64,000 bases of DNA, from the NCBI GenBank assembly GCA_963833495.1, contig CAWHYJ010000002.1, positions 248,001 to 312,000 on the forward strand, written 5' to 3'. Shown one piece after another: positions 32,077-40,923 of the stretch. This DNA is from Fodinibacter sp963833495 (GTDB taxonomy: Bacteria > Actinomycetota > Actinomycetes > Actinomycetales > Dermatophilaceae). Made by a program: the position numbers and the translations under genes. Within the stretch, counting starts at the first letter, position 1. Each line of letters opens with the position of its first letter. The notes beneath the pieces are model-generated. The model was not told where the DNA came from, did no database searches, and saw nothing but the letters and a program-made list of their open reading frames with translations.

Positions 32077-33039
32077 ATGGAGGTCGTCGACTGGCTGCTC
32101 GACGGTGACCCGGCCATCCGCTGGCAGGTGCTTCGCGACCTGCTCGGTGCACCCGCCGAGCAGGTCGCTGCCGAGCGGGCTCGGGTCGAGACCGAGGGTT
32201 GGGGGGCCCGGCTGTTGTCCCTGCGCGATGCCGACGGCCAGTGGGACGGGGGTGCGTGCTTCCCCAAGCGGGTCGCGGACGACTGGCGGGCCGGCATCCA
32301 GCCCGACTTCTCCCAGGGTCAGCCCTGGACGTCGACGTTGCCCACCCTGGTGCTGCTGCGCGACCTGGGTCTCGACCCGCAGAGCTCCGCGGCCCGCACC
32401 ACGATCGCGTTGGTGGCGGAGAACTGCCGGTGGGAGCACGACGACGAGGCGTTCTTCGACGGGGAGGTCGAGCCCTGCATCAACGGTCGGACCCTGGCCG
32501 TCGGCGCCTACTTCGGTGCCGACGTCGACGGGCTCGCGTCGTCGCTGCTCGACGACCAGCTCTCCGACGGAGGCTGGAACTGTGAGGCCGAGAACGGAGC
32601 AACGGTCTCGTCGTTCGACTCGACGATCTGCGTGCTCGAGGGGCTGCTCGAGTACGAGCGGTCCGGCGGCCGGATCCCAGTCGCGAAGGCTCGCCGCCGC
32701 GGTGAGGAGTACTTGCTGTCACGAAACCTGTTGCGGCGCAGGACCACTGGTGAGGTCCCAGTAGCGGGATGGCTCGAGTTCTCGTGGCCGCCGCGCTGGC
32801 ACTACGACGCGCTGCGTGCCCTCGACCACTTCCGGCTCCGCGGGAGCCCTGCCGACGACCGGGTCGCCGAGGCGGTGCAGCTCGTGCGCGACAAGCGTCG
32901 ACCGGACGGCACCTGGGAGCTCGAGAACACGCACCCGGGAGAGACCCACTTCCCGTTCGACGACGGCGACGGGCAGCCGAGCCGGTGGAACACCCTGCGG
33001 GCACTGCGCGTGCTCGACTGGTACGACGAACCGCGCTGA
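32077..33039 (+). CDS. terpene cyclase/prenyltransferase-fold (squalene-hopene cyclase-like) protein
   Basis: The 320-residue protein has repeated QW-like segments of an alpha/alpha toroid: ADGQWDGGACF, SDGGWNCE, RRPDGTWELENTHPG and RWNTLRALRVLDWY. It is half the length of squalene-hopene cyclase and lacks the DxDD protonation motif, so it is unlikely to cyclise squalene. Similar proteins are annotated only as hypothetical or 'prenyltransferase-like'. TAGGCT at 32064-32069 is 7 bases before the ATG at 32077, indicating a leaderless transcript. No terpenoid genes are nearby. Confidence 0.8.
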   Translation: MEVVDWLLDGDPAIRWQVLRDLLGAPAEQVAAERARVETEGWGARLLSLRDADGQWDGGACFPKRVADDWRAGIQPDFSQGQPWTSTLPTLVLLRDLGLDPQSSAARTTIALVAENCRWEHDDEAFFDGEVEPCINGRTLAVGAYFGADVDGLASSLLDDQLSDGGWNCEAENGATVSSFDSTICVLEGLLEYERSGGRIPVAKARRRGEEYLLSRNLLRRRTTGEVPVAGWLEFSWPPRWHYDALRALDHFRLRGSPADDRVAEAVQLVRDKRRPDGTWELENTHPGETHFPFDDGDGQPSRWNTLRALRVLDWYDEPR

Positions 33040-33134
33040 GGCGCACCCTGGCGCTCCGCCGCGTGCTAGCGCGTGCATACGCGCTCGTGCGGACGGGTAC
33101 GGCATGGGTGTCATCCCGCGACGAAGGAGGAGCC

Positions 33135-33536
33135 ATGCCCGGCAAGAAGGAGTTGCCCTCGACGCTTGCCCGCTCATCCGAGAAGGCCCAGCGCACCTGG
33201 GTGGAGACCCACGACTCCGCGGTGGAGGAGTACGGCGAGGGCGAGCGCGCCCACCGGACGGCGTTCGCCGCGGTGAAGCACTCGTTCGAGAAGGTGGGTG
33301 ATCACTGGGAGGCCAAGGACAGCAAGGGTCCGTCCGACGCACAGGCCGCGAAGAAGGGCCGCGCGGCTCGTCGCGGCGGCGAGACCGCCGGCGGGGTCGA
33401 CGCGAACGCCAGCAAGAAGCACCTCATGGAGCTCGCGCGCAAGCTCGACGTGCCGGGGCGGTCGCGGATGACCAAGGACGAGCTCGTCGCGGCGCTGCAG
33501 AAGGCCAACGACCGCGCGACCCGTAGGAGCCGCTAG
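33135..33536 (+). CDS. ChaB family protein with C-terminal Rho-N/SAP-like domain
   Basis: The 133-residue basic protein has an N-terminal ChaB domain (PSTLARSSEKAQRTWVETHDSAVEEYGEGERAHRTAFAAVKHSFEKVGDHWEAK). A Lys/Ala-rich linker and a C-terminal SAP/Rho-N-like segment follow (SKKHLMELARKLDVPGRSRMTKDELVAALQKAND), so it may bind nucleic acid. ChaB was first linked to cation transport regulation in E. coli, but this form is more often seen with stress genes. GAAGGAGG gives a strong ribosome site. Its TAG stop is interleaved with the stop of the convergent kinase gene. Confidence 0.88.
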   Translation: MPGKKELPSTLARSSEKAQRTWVETHDSAVEEYGEGERAHRTAFAAVKHSFEKVGDHWEAKDSKGPSDAQAAKKGRAARRGGETAGGVDANASKKHLMELARKLDVPGRSRMTKDELVAALQKANDRATRRSR

Positions 33537-34480
33537 GTGCGGGTGGGCGACGGGCGCCCGGGCGCCTGACGCGCCAGGAAGTCGTCGATCTCGGCACGGG
33601 TCGGCGCGGTGTCCGGCCCGCGCCGGGTCACCTTGATGGCGCCGGCGGCGTTGGCTCGCGCGGCGGCGTGGGCCCACGAGGCCCCGGCCGCCCGCTCGGC
33701 GAGCAGCACCCCGGTGTGGGTGTCCCCGGCGCCGTTGGTGTCGACGGGTCGCTGCGGGTGGCCGGGCAGGAAGTCGGTGCGGCCGTTCTCGCGCACCGCG
33801 CAACCACGCGGGCCGTCGCGGACGATCGTCACGGCATCCGGGGGCAGGAGCGTGGCGACCACCTCGGTGACCTCGTGCATCCCGTGCACCCCGGTGAGGG
33901 CGGCGGCCTCGTCGGCGTTGCCCGTCCACACGCCCGTTCGGGCGAGGACCCGCTCGCGCAGGTCGGCATCGAGGTCGCTGAAGACGGCGCCCGGGTCGAG
34001 CACCACGACGACGCCCGGGTCGAGGGTGTCGAGCCAGTCGACCAGCGGGTCGCGCGTGCTCCCGATGAGCGAGTAGCCGCTGACGCAGACCAGGTCGCCG
34101 GGCACGGGCGCACTGCTCGCGAGCGACTCGACGGTGATCCGGCGCTCGGCGCCCTGCGTCGTGACGAAGGAGCGCTCAGCGCTGGTCTCGACGAGCACCA
34201 CGCACACGCCCGTGTCGACGTCGGGCACGGGCGGCGACGACACCTGCACCCCCTCGGCCGTCAGCGCCGCCCGGACCAGGTCGCCGTTGGGCCCGGTGCC
34301 GACCGCACCGGCGTGCACGCACGACGCTCCGGAGCGGGCCGCGGCGAGCAGGATCGTGACGGCGCCACCGGCATAGCGCTGGTAGGACGTGGCCATCACG
34401 TTGCCGCCGCGGGTGGGCAGGGCCGGCACCTCCAGCACGGCATCGACGAGCGCTTGAGCGGTGTGGATGACGCGAGGCAT
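33533..34480 (-). CDS. PfkB family sugar kinase
   Basis: The 315-residue ribokinase-fold protein has the N-terminal glycine-rich signature (GGNVMATSYQRYAGGAVTILLAAARSG) and the C-terminal catalytic motif DTNGAGDTHTGVLLA, with the aspartate base. The substrate is not clear from sequence. A LacD-like aldolase and an aldo/keto reductase encoded 2-3 kb upstream on the same strand suggest a sugar pathway, though a tryptophan dioxygenase lies between. CATACT 7 bases before the ATG at 34480 suggests a leaderless start. The stop codon shares CTAG with the ChaB stop. Confidence 0.88.
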   Translation of the reverse strand: MPRVIHTAQALVDAVLEVPALPTRGGNVMATSYQRYAGGAVTILLAAARSGASCVHAGAVGTGPNGDLVRAALTAEGVQVSSPPVPDVDTGVCVVLVETSAERSFVTTQGAERRITVESLASSAPVPGDLVCVSGYSLIGSTRDPLVDWLDTLDPGVVVVLDPGAVFSDLDADLRERVLARTGVWTGNADEAAALTGVHGMHEVTEVVATLLPPDAVTIVRDGPRGCAVRENGRTDFLPGHPQRPVDTNGAGDTHTGVLLAERAAGASWAHAAARANAAGAIKVTRRGPDTAPTRAEIDDFLARQAPGRPSPTRT

Positions 34481-34651
34481 GCGCCGAAGTATGCCGGTGC
34501 GCCCCGGCACGTCCGCCCGGAATCACCGCAGCAGCGGGTCAGGGCGGCGCCCGTCGGCGCGGGATGGTTCGTGGTCGCCCCGCACCGCACGAAGGAGCCA
34601 CAGCCCAGCCGACCACACGGCATCCCTCGCGGCCGGGGCGCCGCGACTGCG

Positions 34652-35518
34652 CTACTCGACGTGGACGCGCACCGCGTAGAGCTCGGGGAAGAAGGTGAGA
34701 TCGAGGGCGCGCCGGAGGAAGTCGACGCCGCTCGAGCCTCCGGTGCCCTGCTTGTGGCCGATGGTGCGCGACACCACCTGCAGATGGCGAAAACGCCACT
34801 GCTGGAACAGGTCCTCGATGTCGACAAGCTCCTCGCAGGTCTCGTAGACCCCCCAGTGCTCGGCCGGGGCGGCGTAGACCGACGCGAACACCTCCACCAG
34901 GTCGTCGTCGAGCCGGTAGGGCTGGGTGACGTCGCGCTCGAGCACGGCCGCCGGCACGGCATACCCGCGGCGAGCCAGGAAGCGCAGGAACTCGTCGTAG
35001 AGCGTGGGCTCACCGAGCAGCCGCTGCAACGAGTCGTGCTCCGCCGGCGAGTGCTCGAACACCCGCACCATGTCCGCGTTCTTGTTGCCGAGCAGGAACT
35101 CGACCGCGCGGTACTGGTGGCTCTGGAACCCCGAGCTCGTCGCCAGGAACGGCCGGATCTGGGCGTACTCGCTCGGGGTGAGCGTGGCCAGCACGTCCCA
35201 CTGCTCGACGAGCTGCTTCTGCACGTGCTTCACCCGGGCCAACCGCTTCAGCGCCGGGGACAGCTCGTCGGCGGCGATGAGCGCACGGGCCGAGTGCAGC
35301 TCGTGCAGCAACAGCTTCAGCCACAGCTCGGCCACCTGGTGCTGCACGATGAAGAGCAGCTCGTCGTGCTGCACCGGCTGGCTGCGCGGATGTTGCGCCG
35401 ACAGCAGGGTGTCGAGGTCGAGGTAGGCGCCGTACGACATCGCCTGCGCGAAGTCGGTGGAGATCCCCTCCTCCAGCACGCGCTGGGCACGGTCGACGGC
35501 CGACAATTCCTCGCTCAT
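34652..35518 (-). CDS. kynA: tryptophan 2,3-dioxygenase
   Basis: This heme enzyme opens the indole ring of tryptophan to N-formylkynurenine. The 288-residue protein has the conserved MSYGAYLDLDTLLSAQ, DELLFIVQHQVAELWLKLLLHEL, SSGFQSHQYR and WRFRHLQVVSRTIGHKQGTGGSSGVDFL, the last containing the proximal heme histidine region. Kynureninase and formamidase genes are not in the window, so it may feed kynurenine to another locus. CACAAT lies 6 bases before the ATG. A 170-base gap separates it from the downstream kinase gene. Confidence 0.95.
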   Translation of the reverse strand: MSEELSAVDRAQRVLEEGISTDFAQAMSYGAYLDLDTLLSAQHPRSQPVQHDELLFIVQHQVAELWLKLLLHELHSARALIAADELSPALKRLARVKHVQKQLVEQWDVLATLTPSEYAQIRPFLATSSGFQSHQYRAVEFLLGNKNADMVRVFEHSPAEHDSLQRLLGEPTLYDEFLRFLARRGYAVPAAVLERDVTQPYRLDDDLVEVFASVYAAPAEHWGVYETCEELVDIEDLFQQWRFRHLQVVSRTIGHKQGTGGSSGVDFLRRALDLTFFPELYAVRVHVE

Positions 35519-35557
35519 GGGGGCATTGTGCCCCGTCGGCGACCTCGGCCGGCGGTG

Positions 35558-36604
35558 TCAGGGAACGGTGGCCCCCTCCTCACCGTAGGAGCGGAACCAC
35601 GTCGGCCCGACGATCGAGTGGGCCTCGGCGAGCGGCACCGGCGTCCAGGCAGGAGCTCCCCGACCACGCAGCACCTCGGCCAGCTCGTCGAGGCGGCGCG
35701 CGGCCAGCCCTGCACCCGCGGCCCGCTGCGCGGCATCCATCCGGCCGACGGCGTCGCCCCAGATGGCCCGGCCGGCCATGAAGCCGCTGCAGCCGTGGTC
35801 GGCGGCGACGTCGACCTGGGTGCGGAACCCCTCGAAGGTGACCCCGGCGCTGAGCAGCACCCACGGACCGTCGATGGCCTCGTCGAGGTCGGCGCAGGCC
35901 TGGTGGGCGGCGTCGAGGTCGGTGAGGTCGAGCACCGGGAACTCGACCTTCATGATGTCGGCGCCGACGTCGTGGAAGCTGCGCGCCGAGGCGATGACGC
36001 TGCTCCGCCGCCGCTGCCGCACCGCTGGGTCGTCCATCGACTCACCGGCCACCGGGAACCACAGCGGCTCGACGATCAGCGGCAGCCCCACCGCATGACA
36101 CTCGGCCGCTACCCGGGCCACCACCTCGTGCTGGTGCGCCACCTGCGCGGCGTCGCCGTCCTCGCGGTGGAAGACGACGAGCTTGGCGGCGTCGGCCCCG
36201 AGCGCCGACAGCTTGGCCGGCCCCCAGCCCTCCTTGAGCCGCAGCTCGGTGTCGAACCCCACCGGGCTGGTGGCCGGCGTGTAGTAGAGGTCCTCGAGCC
36301 CCGAGATGACCCCGACGTCTCCGGGCAGCGCGCGGCTCACGATGCTCTGCCCGAAGCAGTAGACCGGGTCGGCCAGCACCGACGTCGCGTGCCGGGAGAG
36401 CTCGGCGATCATCTCGAGCTTGGACTCCACGACCTCTTCGAACGAGACCTTGCTCAGGTCGTCGTCGAAGAGCAGGAGGTAGTTGTCGGGGTGGTCGATC
36501 GCGATGGTGCGGATCAGCCCGGCCTCGTCGGTGATCCTCGCCAGGCGGCGGTGCAGGCCGACGGTGGCGGCGGTGGGCACTGGCGGCATTGACGGCGCTG
36601 TCAT
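35558..36604 (-). CDS. LacD-like class I aldolase (DeoC/LacD superfamily)
   Basis: The 348-residue TIM-barrel protein resembles tagatose-1,6-bisphosphate aldolase: TIAIDHPDNYLLLFDDDLSKVSFEEVVESKLEMIAELSRHATSVLADPVY, then LGADAAKLVVFHRED, IVEPLWFPVAG and DIMKVEFPV, which carries the likely Schiff-base lysine. The exact sugar phosphate is unknown; sulfofructose-phosphate aldolase (YihT) belongs to the same group. TACGGT sits 8 bases before the ATG. Downstream on the same strand come tryptophan dioxygenase and a PfkB kinase. Confidence 0.8.
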   Translation of the reverse strand: MTAPSMPPVPTAATVGLHRRLARITDEAGLIRTIAIDHPDNYLLLFDDDLSKVSFEEVVESKLEMIAELSRHATSVLADPVYCFGQSIVSRALPGDVGVISGLEDLYYTPATSPVGFDTELRLKEGWGPAKLSALGADAAKLVVFHREDGDAAQVAHQHEVVARVAAECHAVGLPLIVEPLWFPVAGESMDDPAVRQRRRSSVIASARSFHDVGADIMKVEFPVLDLTDLDAAHQACADLDEAIDGPWVLLSAGVTFEGFRTQVDVAADHGCSGFMAGRAIWGDAVGRMDAAQRAAGAGLAARRLDELAEVLRGRGAPAWTPVPLAEAHSIVGPTWFRSYGEEGATVP

Positions 36605-36687
36605 GGGGCCCTACCGTAACTCGTCCCGCAGGCGCGGGACGATCAGCCCGGGCGCCGACTGGAGGTACGCGAACCACGCCAGCAGGC

Positions 36688-37530
36688 TCAGGCCTGGTTG
36701 AACTCGTCCGGGTCAGGGCCGGTGCGGAACCCCCGGTCGAGGCCGGCGATCGCGTCGAGGTCGTCGGCGCTGAGGGTGAGGTCGGCGGCCGCCAGGTTCT
36801 CGACGATCCGCGACGGCGTGACCGACTTGGGCAGCACCACCAGGCCGAGTGCCAGGTGCCACGCGATGACGACCTGCGCCGGGGTCGCGTCGTGCCGCTG
36901 CGCGATCGCGCCGATGACCGGGTCGTCGAGCACGCGCTTGCCCGAGGCCAGTGGGCTCCACGACTCGGTGACGATGCCGTGCTCGGCGTCGAACTCGCGC
37001 ACTGGCGTCTGCTGGAGGTAGGGGTGCAGCTCGACCTGGTTGATGCTCGGCCACTCCCCCGTCTCGTCGAACAGCCGCTGCAGGTGCGGAGCGTGGAAGT
37101 TGCAGACGCCGATGGCGCGCACCCGCCCGTCGTCGCGCAGCTCGCGCAGCGCCTGCCAGGTCTCGACGTAGCGGTCGCGGGCCGGGGTCGGCCAGTGGAT
37201 GAGGAACAGGTCGAGCACGTCGAGGCCGAGCCGGCCCATCGAGGCGTCGAACGCCTTGAGGGTGGCGTCGCGGCCGTGGTCGTCGTTCCAGACCTTGGTC
37301 GTCACGAAGACGTCCTCGCGGGGCACGTCGCTCGCGGCCAGCGCCCGCCCGACCCCGGCCTCGTTGCCGTAGAGGCGAGCCGTGTCGACGTGCCGGTAGC
37401 CGGCATCCAGCGCGGCGACGACGGCGGCCTCCACCTCGTCGTCGGGCACCTGCCAGACGCCGAAGCCGATGGTCGGGATCGGCAGCGGGCCGGTGGGCGT
37501 GGTGAGGTCAGTGGTCTTCACGTGGGGCAT
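36688..37530 (-). CDS. aldo/keto reductase (2,5-diketo-D-gluconate reductase-like)
   Basis: This 280-residue NADPH-dependent reductase has the aldo/keto reductase tetrad: Asp/Tyr in HVDTARLYGNEAGVG, Lys in VTTKVWNDDHG and His in FLIHWPTP. The cofactor-binding VLPKSVTPSRIVENLAA near the C terminus is also clear. TAGCGT at 37542 to 37537 precedes the ATG by 6 bases. That promoter lies inside the last codons of the upstream EamA gene, whose stop overlaps this start by 13 bases. Confidence 0.92.
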   Translation of the reverse strand: MPHVKTTDLTTPTGPLPIPTIGFGVWQVPDDEVEAAVVAALDAGYRHVDTARLYGNEAGVGRALAASDVPREDVFVTTKVWNDDHGRDATLKAFDASMGRLGLDVLDLFLIHWPTPARDRYVETWQALRELRDDGRVRAIGVCNFHAPHLQRLFDETGEWPSINQVELHPYLQQTPVREFDAEHGIVTESWSPLASGKRVLDDPVIGAIAQRHDATPAQVVIAWHLALGLVVLPKSVTPSRIVENLAAADLTLSADDLDAIAGLDRGFRTGPDPDEFNQA

Positions 37531-38522
37531 GGGCCAACGCTAGGGCCTGCGGCGGGCTGGGGGCAGGTCCGCTCACCGACCAGTGGGGGTGCCGGATGCC
37601 GGGTGCTCGCCACCCGCGTGCTAGCCACCCGCGCCCCGGCCAGGATGCCGGCCAGCCCGCGCCGGACGGGCGCCTGGGCCACCAGCACGCTGCCGAGGGT
37701 GACCGTCACCGCCGCCAGGTGGATCGGTCCGAACGGCTCGGCCAGCAGCAGCACACCCAGCGCCGTGCCGACGACGGGGTTGACCAGACCGACGACGGCG
37801 ACGGCACCGGCATCCATCCGGGTCAGCCCCCGGAACCACAGCACGTAGCCCAGCGCCGAGCCGACCAGCCCGAGGTAGAGCAGCGCAGCGACCGCCGACC
37901 CGTCGAGGGCGGGCGGGGCGCCTTCAACCACCGCGGCCACCGGCAGCAGCAGGAGCCCACCGGCGACCAGCTGCCACGAGGTGGTCACGAGCACGTCGTG
38001 CGGTGGCGACCAGCGCTTGACGAGAACGAAGCCCAGCGCGGAGGACGCGACGGCCCCGAGCGCGGCGGCGACGCCCACGGCATCCACCGTGCCGGCGCGG
38101 TCGTTCTGCCAGACCAGGGTCACGACGCCCGCGACCCCGACGAGTGCCGCGAGGATGGTGACCCGTGCCTGCCGCTCGCCGATGACGAGGAAGGCCGCGC
38201 CCATGACCACCAGTGGCGACAGCGCAGTGAGGGTGGAGGCCAGCCCGCTCGGCAGGCGGAAGGCTGCGAGGTAGAGCAGGCCGAAGAACAGCCCGTGGTT
38301 CAGGCCACCGAGCATCACCGACCGGCCCCACCACCGGCCGCGCGGGAGGCGCCGCACCCAGAGCAGCAGGAGCAGCCCCGCGGGCAGCACCCGGGCGGTG
38401 GCGGCGAAGAAAGGGCGGTCCGGTGGCAGCCAGAGGTGCGTGACGGCATACGTGGAGCCCCACACCACGGGCGGGACTGCGGTCAGGGCGATGGTGGCCA
38501 CTCCGGGTGCTTTATCTTCCAT
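37518..38522 (-). CDS. EamA/DMT family transporter
   Basis: The 334-residue protein has ten predicted membrane helices in two EamA repeats (first PPVVWGSTYAVTHLWLPPDRPFFAATARVLPAGLLLLLW; second LGFVLVKRWSPPHDVLVTTSWQLVAGGLLLLP), ending in a ~40-residue polar tail. Such proteins export metabolites such as amino acids. The ATG at 38522 lies inside the first of two MarR-type palindromes; a further in-frame ATG at 38543 lies inside the second. It is divergent from a MarR gene that presumably represses both. Confidence 0.88.
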   Translation of the reverse strand: MEDKAPGVATIALTAVPPVVWGSTYAVTHLWLPPDRPFFAATARVLPAGLLLLLWVRRLPRGRWWGRSVMLGGLNHGLFFGLLYLAAFRLPSGLASTLTALSPLVVMGAAFLVIGERQARVTILAALVGVAGVVTLVWQNDRAGTVDAVGVAAALGAVASSALGFVLVKRWSPPHDVLVTTSWQLVAGGLLLLPVAAVVEGAPPALDGSAVAALLYLGLVGSALGYVLWFRGLTRMDAGAVAVVGLVNPVVGTALGVLLLAEPFGPIHLAAVTVTLGSVLVAQAPVRRGLAGILAGARVASTRVASTRHPAPPLVGERTCPQPAAGPSVGPCPT

Positions 38523-38554
38523 GGAAGAGACTTTATCTTCCATGGAAGATAAAG
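38510..38554. promoter_or_regulatory. tandem palindromic MarR operators containing start codons
   Basis: Site 2 (38531-38554) joins CTTTATCTTCCA to TGGAAGATAAAG, a perfect 24-base palindrome. Site 1 (38510-38528) repeats CTTTATCTTCCATGGAAGA and then stops. The CCATGG at each centre supplies ATG codons on both strands: the EamA ATG at 38522 and a possible MarR ATG at 38542. Bound repressor would cover both the promoters and the starts. Confidence 0.85.
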
Positions 38555-38562
38555 TCGAGGGT

Positions 38563-39048
38563 ATGGACCACGCCGCGAACGTCGTCGAGCAGTGGCGGGC
38601 CGAGCGCCCCGAGCTCGACACCTCTCCGATCCTCGTCATCGGCCGCATCCACCGCATCGCTGCGGCGCTGACGCCGGAGCTCGTCACGGTCTACGGCCGG
38701 CACGGGCTCGGCGAGGGCGAGTTCGACGTCCTCGCCACCCTGCGCCGCCAGGGCGCGCCCTACGCACTGAGCCCGGGAGAGCTCGGCGAGCGGACCATGG
38801 TCTCGTCCGGGGCCGTGACCAAGCGGGTCGACCGGCTCCAGGCGAGGGGCCTGGTCGAGCGGCGACCGAGCGCCTCCGACCTGCGCTCGACCCGCGTGGT
38901 CCTCACCCGCAAGGGTCGCCGGGTGATCGACGCCGCGATGGACGAGCACGTGGTCAACGAGGCCCGGCTGCTGGCCGGTCTCGACCCCGACGAGCGGGCC
39001 GCTCTGGGCGACCTGCTGGGCCGGCTCGCGACCACGCTCGGCGTCTGA
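38563..39048 (+). CDS. MarR family transcriptional regulator
   Basis: The 161-residue winged-helix protein has the MarR core LGEGEFDVLATLRRQGAPYALSPGELGERTMVSSGAVTKRVDRLQARGLVERRPSASDLRSTRVVLTRKG, followed by the C-terminal dimer helix. I place the start at the ATG at 38563 (MDHAANVVEQW); an ATG at 38542 within the palindrome would add seven residues (MEDKVEG). It most likely represses the divergent EamA exporter and itself through the palindromes between them. Confidence 0.9.
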   Translation: MDHAANVVEQWRAERPELDTSPILVIGRIHRIAAALTPELVTVYGRHGLGEGEFDVLATLRRQGAPYALSPGELGERTMVSSGAVTKRVDRLQARGLVERRPSASDLRSTRVVLTRKGRRVIDAAMDEHVVNEARLLAGLDPDERAALGDLLGRLATTLGV

Positions 39049-39138
39049 CCCGACCGCCCGTCGACTGCGTCACACCGGCGCCCGCGCGGCGCCCGGCCGC
39101 CCGGGTGGGGGCCGCACCGTACCGATAGAGTCCGAGCC

Positions 39139-40920
39139 ATGGCCATCAGCAAAGTCCTCATCGCCAACCGTGGTGAGATCGCGGTACGCATCGCCCGCGC
39201 CTGCGCCGACCACGGCATCGGGTCCGTCGCCGTCTACGCCGAGCCCGACCGCGACGCGCTCCACGTCAAGGTCGCCGACGAGGCGTACGCGCTCGGCGGG
39301 TCCACCCCGGCCGACTCCTACCTCCTGCAGGACAAGCTGATCGAGGTCGCCCACCTGGCCGGTGCCGACGCGGTGCACCCGGGCTACGGCTTCCTTGCCG
39401 AGAACGGCGGCTTCGCGCAGAAGGTCATCGACTCCGGCCTGGTCTGGATCGGTCCCGGTCCTGAGGCGATCGACAGCCTCGGCGACAAGGTCAAGGCGCG
39501 GCACATCGCAATGGCCGCCAATGCCCCGTTGGTGCCCGGCACCGCCGACCCGGTCGATGGCCCCGACGAGGTCGTCGCGTTCGCCGAGGAGTTCGGGCTG
39601 CCCGTCGCCATCAAGGCGGCCTACGGCGGTGGCGGTCGTGGCCTGAAGGTGGCCCGCAACCTCGAGGAGATCCCCGAGCTGTTCGAGTCCGCCGTGCGCG
39701 AGGCTGTCACGGCGTTCGGCCGCGGCGAGTGCTTCGTCGAGCGCTTCCTCGACCACCCGCGCCACGTCGAGACCCAGTGCCTGGCCGACCAGCACGGCAA
39801 TGTCGTCGTCGTCTCCACCCGCGACTGCTCCCTGCAGCGCCGCAACCAGAAGCTCGTCGAGGAGGCCCCCGCCCCCTTCATCTCCGACGAGCAGCACACC
39901 GAGCTGCTCCGGGCGTCCAAGGAGATCCTGCGGGCGGCCGGCTACGTCGGCGCCGGCACCTGCGAGTTCCTCGTCGGCCCGCAGGGCGACATCTCGTTCC
40001 TCGAGGTCAACACCCGCCTCCAGGTCGAGCACCCCGTCTCCGAAGAGGTCACGGGCATCGACCTCGTGCGCGAGCAGTTCCGCATCGCCGACGGCGAGTC
40101 GCTCGACTACCCCGACCCGCAGCCGCACGCGCACTCCATCGAGTTCCGCATCAACGGCGAGGATGCCGGCCGCGGCTTCCTGCCCGCCCCCGGCACCGTC
40201 ACGACCATGCGAGTCCCGCAAGGCCCTGGGGTCCGCTGGGACTCCGGCCTGCTCGAGGGCGACACCGTCGCCGGCGCGTTCGACTCGATGATCGCCAAGC
40301 TGATCGTCACCGGGCGCACCCGCCAGCAGGCGCTCGAGCGCTCGCGCCGGGCCCTGGCCGAGCTCGTCATCGAGGGCATGCCCACGGTCACGCCCTTCCA
40401 CCGCAAGGTGGTCTCCGACCTGGCGTTCGCGCCGGCCGACCCCGGCGAGAAGTTCAGCATCCACACCCGTTGGATCGAGACCGAGTTCGACAACGACATC
40501 CCCGCGTATGCCGGTGGGTCGGCCGACGCGGCCGAGGCCGAGGAGCGCCAGACCGTCGTCGTCGAGGTCGGCGGGAAGCGGCTCGAGGTGTCGCTGCCGG
40601 GCGGCCTCTCGCTCGGCGGTGGCGGCGGCTCCGCTGGTGGCGGTGCCAAGAAGAAGGCGCCACGGCGCTCCGGCGCTGCCAAGGCGGGCTCGGCGGCATC
40701 CGGCGACTCGCTCACCGCCCCGATGCAGGGCACCATCGTCAAGCTCGCCGTCGAGGAGGGCGCGACCGTCGCCGAGGGCGACCTCGTCGTCGTGCTCGAG
40801 GCGATGAAGATGGAGCAGCCGATCACCGCCCACAAGGCCGGCACGGTCACCGGGCTCTCCGCCGAGGTCGGCGCCACGGTCTCCAACGGCGCGGTGCTCT
40901 GCGAGATCAAGGACGCCTGA
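39139..40920 (+). CDS. accA3: acetyl/propionyl-CoA carboxylase alpha subunit (biotin carboxylase + BCCP), AccA3-like
   Basis: The 593-residue protein joins biotin carboxylase and biotin carrier. Residues ~1-450 are the ATP-grasp carboxylase (KVLIANRGEIAVRIARA, HPGYGFLAEN, KAAYGGGGRGLKV, EVNTRLQVEHPVSEEVTG). A Gly/Lys/Ala-rich linker follows, and the last ~75 residues are the carrier domain with the biotinylated lysine in VLEAMKMEQP. It carboxylates biotin for AccD subunits; BirA at 8.1-8.9 kb would biotinylate it. TAGAGT at 39126-39131 is 7 bases before the ATG. A large terminator follows. Confidence 0.96.
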   Translation: MAISKVLIANRGEIAVRIARACADHGIGSVAVYAEPDRDALHVKVADEAYALGGSTPADSYLLQDKLIEVAHLAGADAVHPGYGFLAENGGFAQKVIDSGLVWIGPGPEAIDSLGDKVKARHIAMAANAPLVPGTADPVDGPDEVVAFAEEFGLPVAIKAAYGGGGRGLKVARNLEEIPELFESAVREAVTAFGRGECFVERFLDHPRHVETQCLADQHGNVVVVSTRDCSLQRRNQKLVEEAPAPFISDEQHTELLRASKEILRAAGYVGAGTCEFLVGPQGDISFLEVNTRLQVEHPVSEEVTGIDLVREQFRIADGESLDYPDPQPHAHSIEFRINGEDAGRGFLPAPGTVTTMRVPQGPGVRWDSGLLEGDTVAGAFDSMIAKLIVTGRTRQQALERSRRALAELVIEGMPTVTPFHRKVVSDLAFAPADPGEKFSIHTRWIETEFDNDIPAYAGGSADAAEAEERQTVVVEVGGKRLEVSLPGGLSLGGGGGSAGGGAKKKAPRRSGAAKAGSAASGDSLTAPMQGTIVKLAVEEGATVAEGDLVVVLEAMKMEQPITAHKAGTVTGLSAEVGATVSNGAVLCEIKDA

Positions 40921-40923
40921 GCA

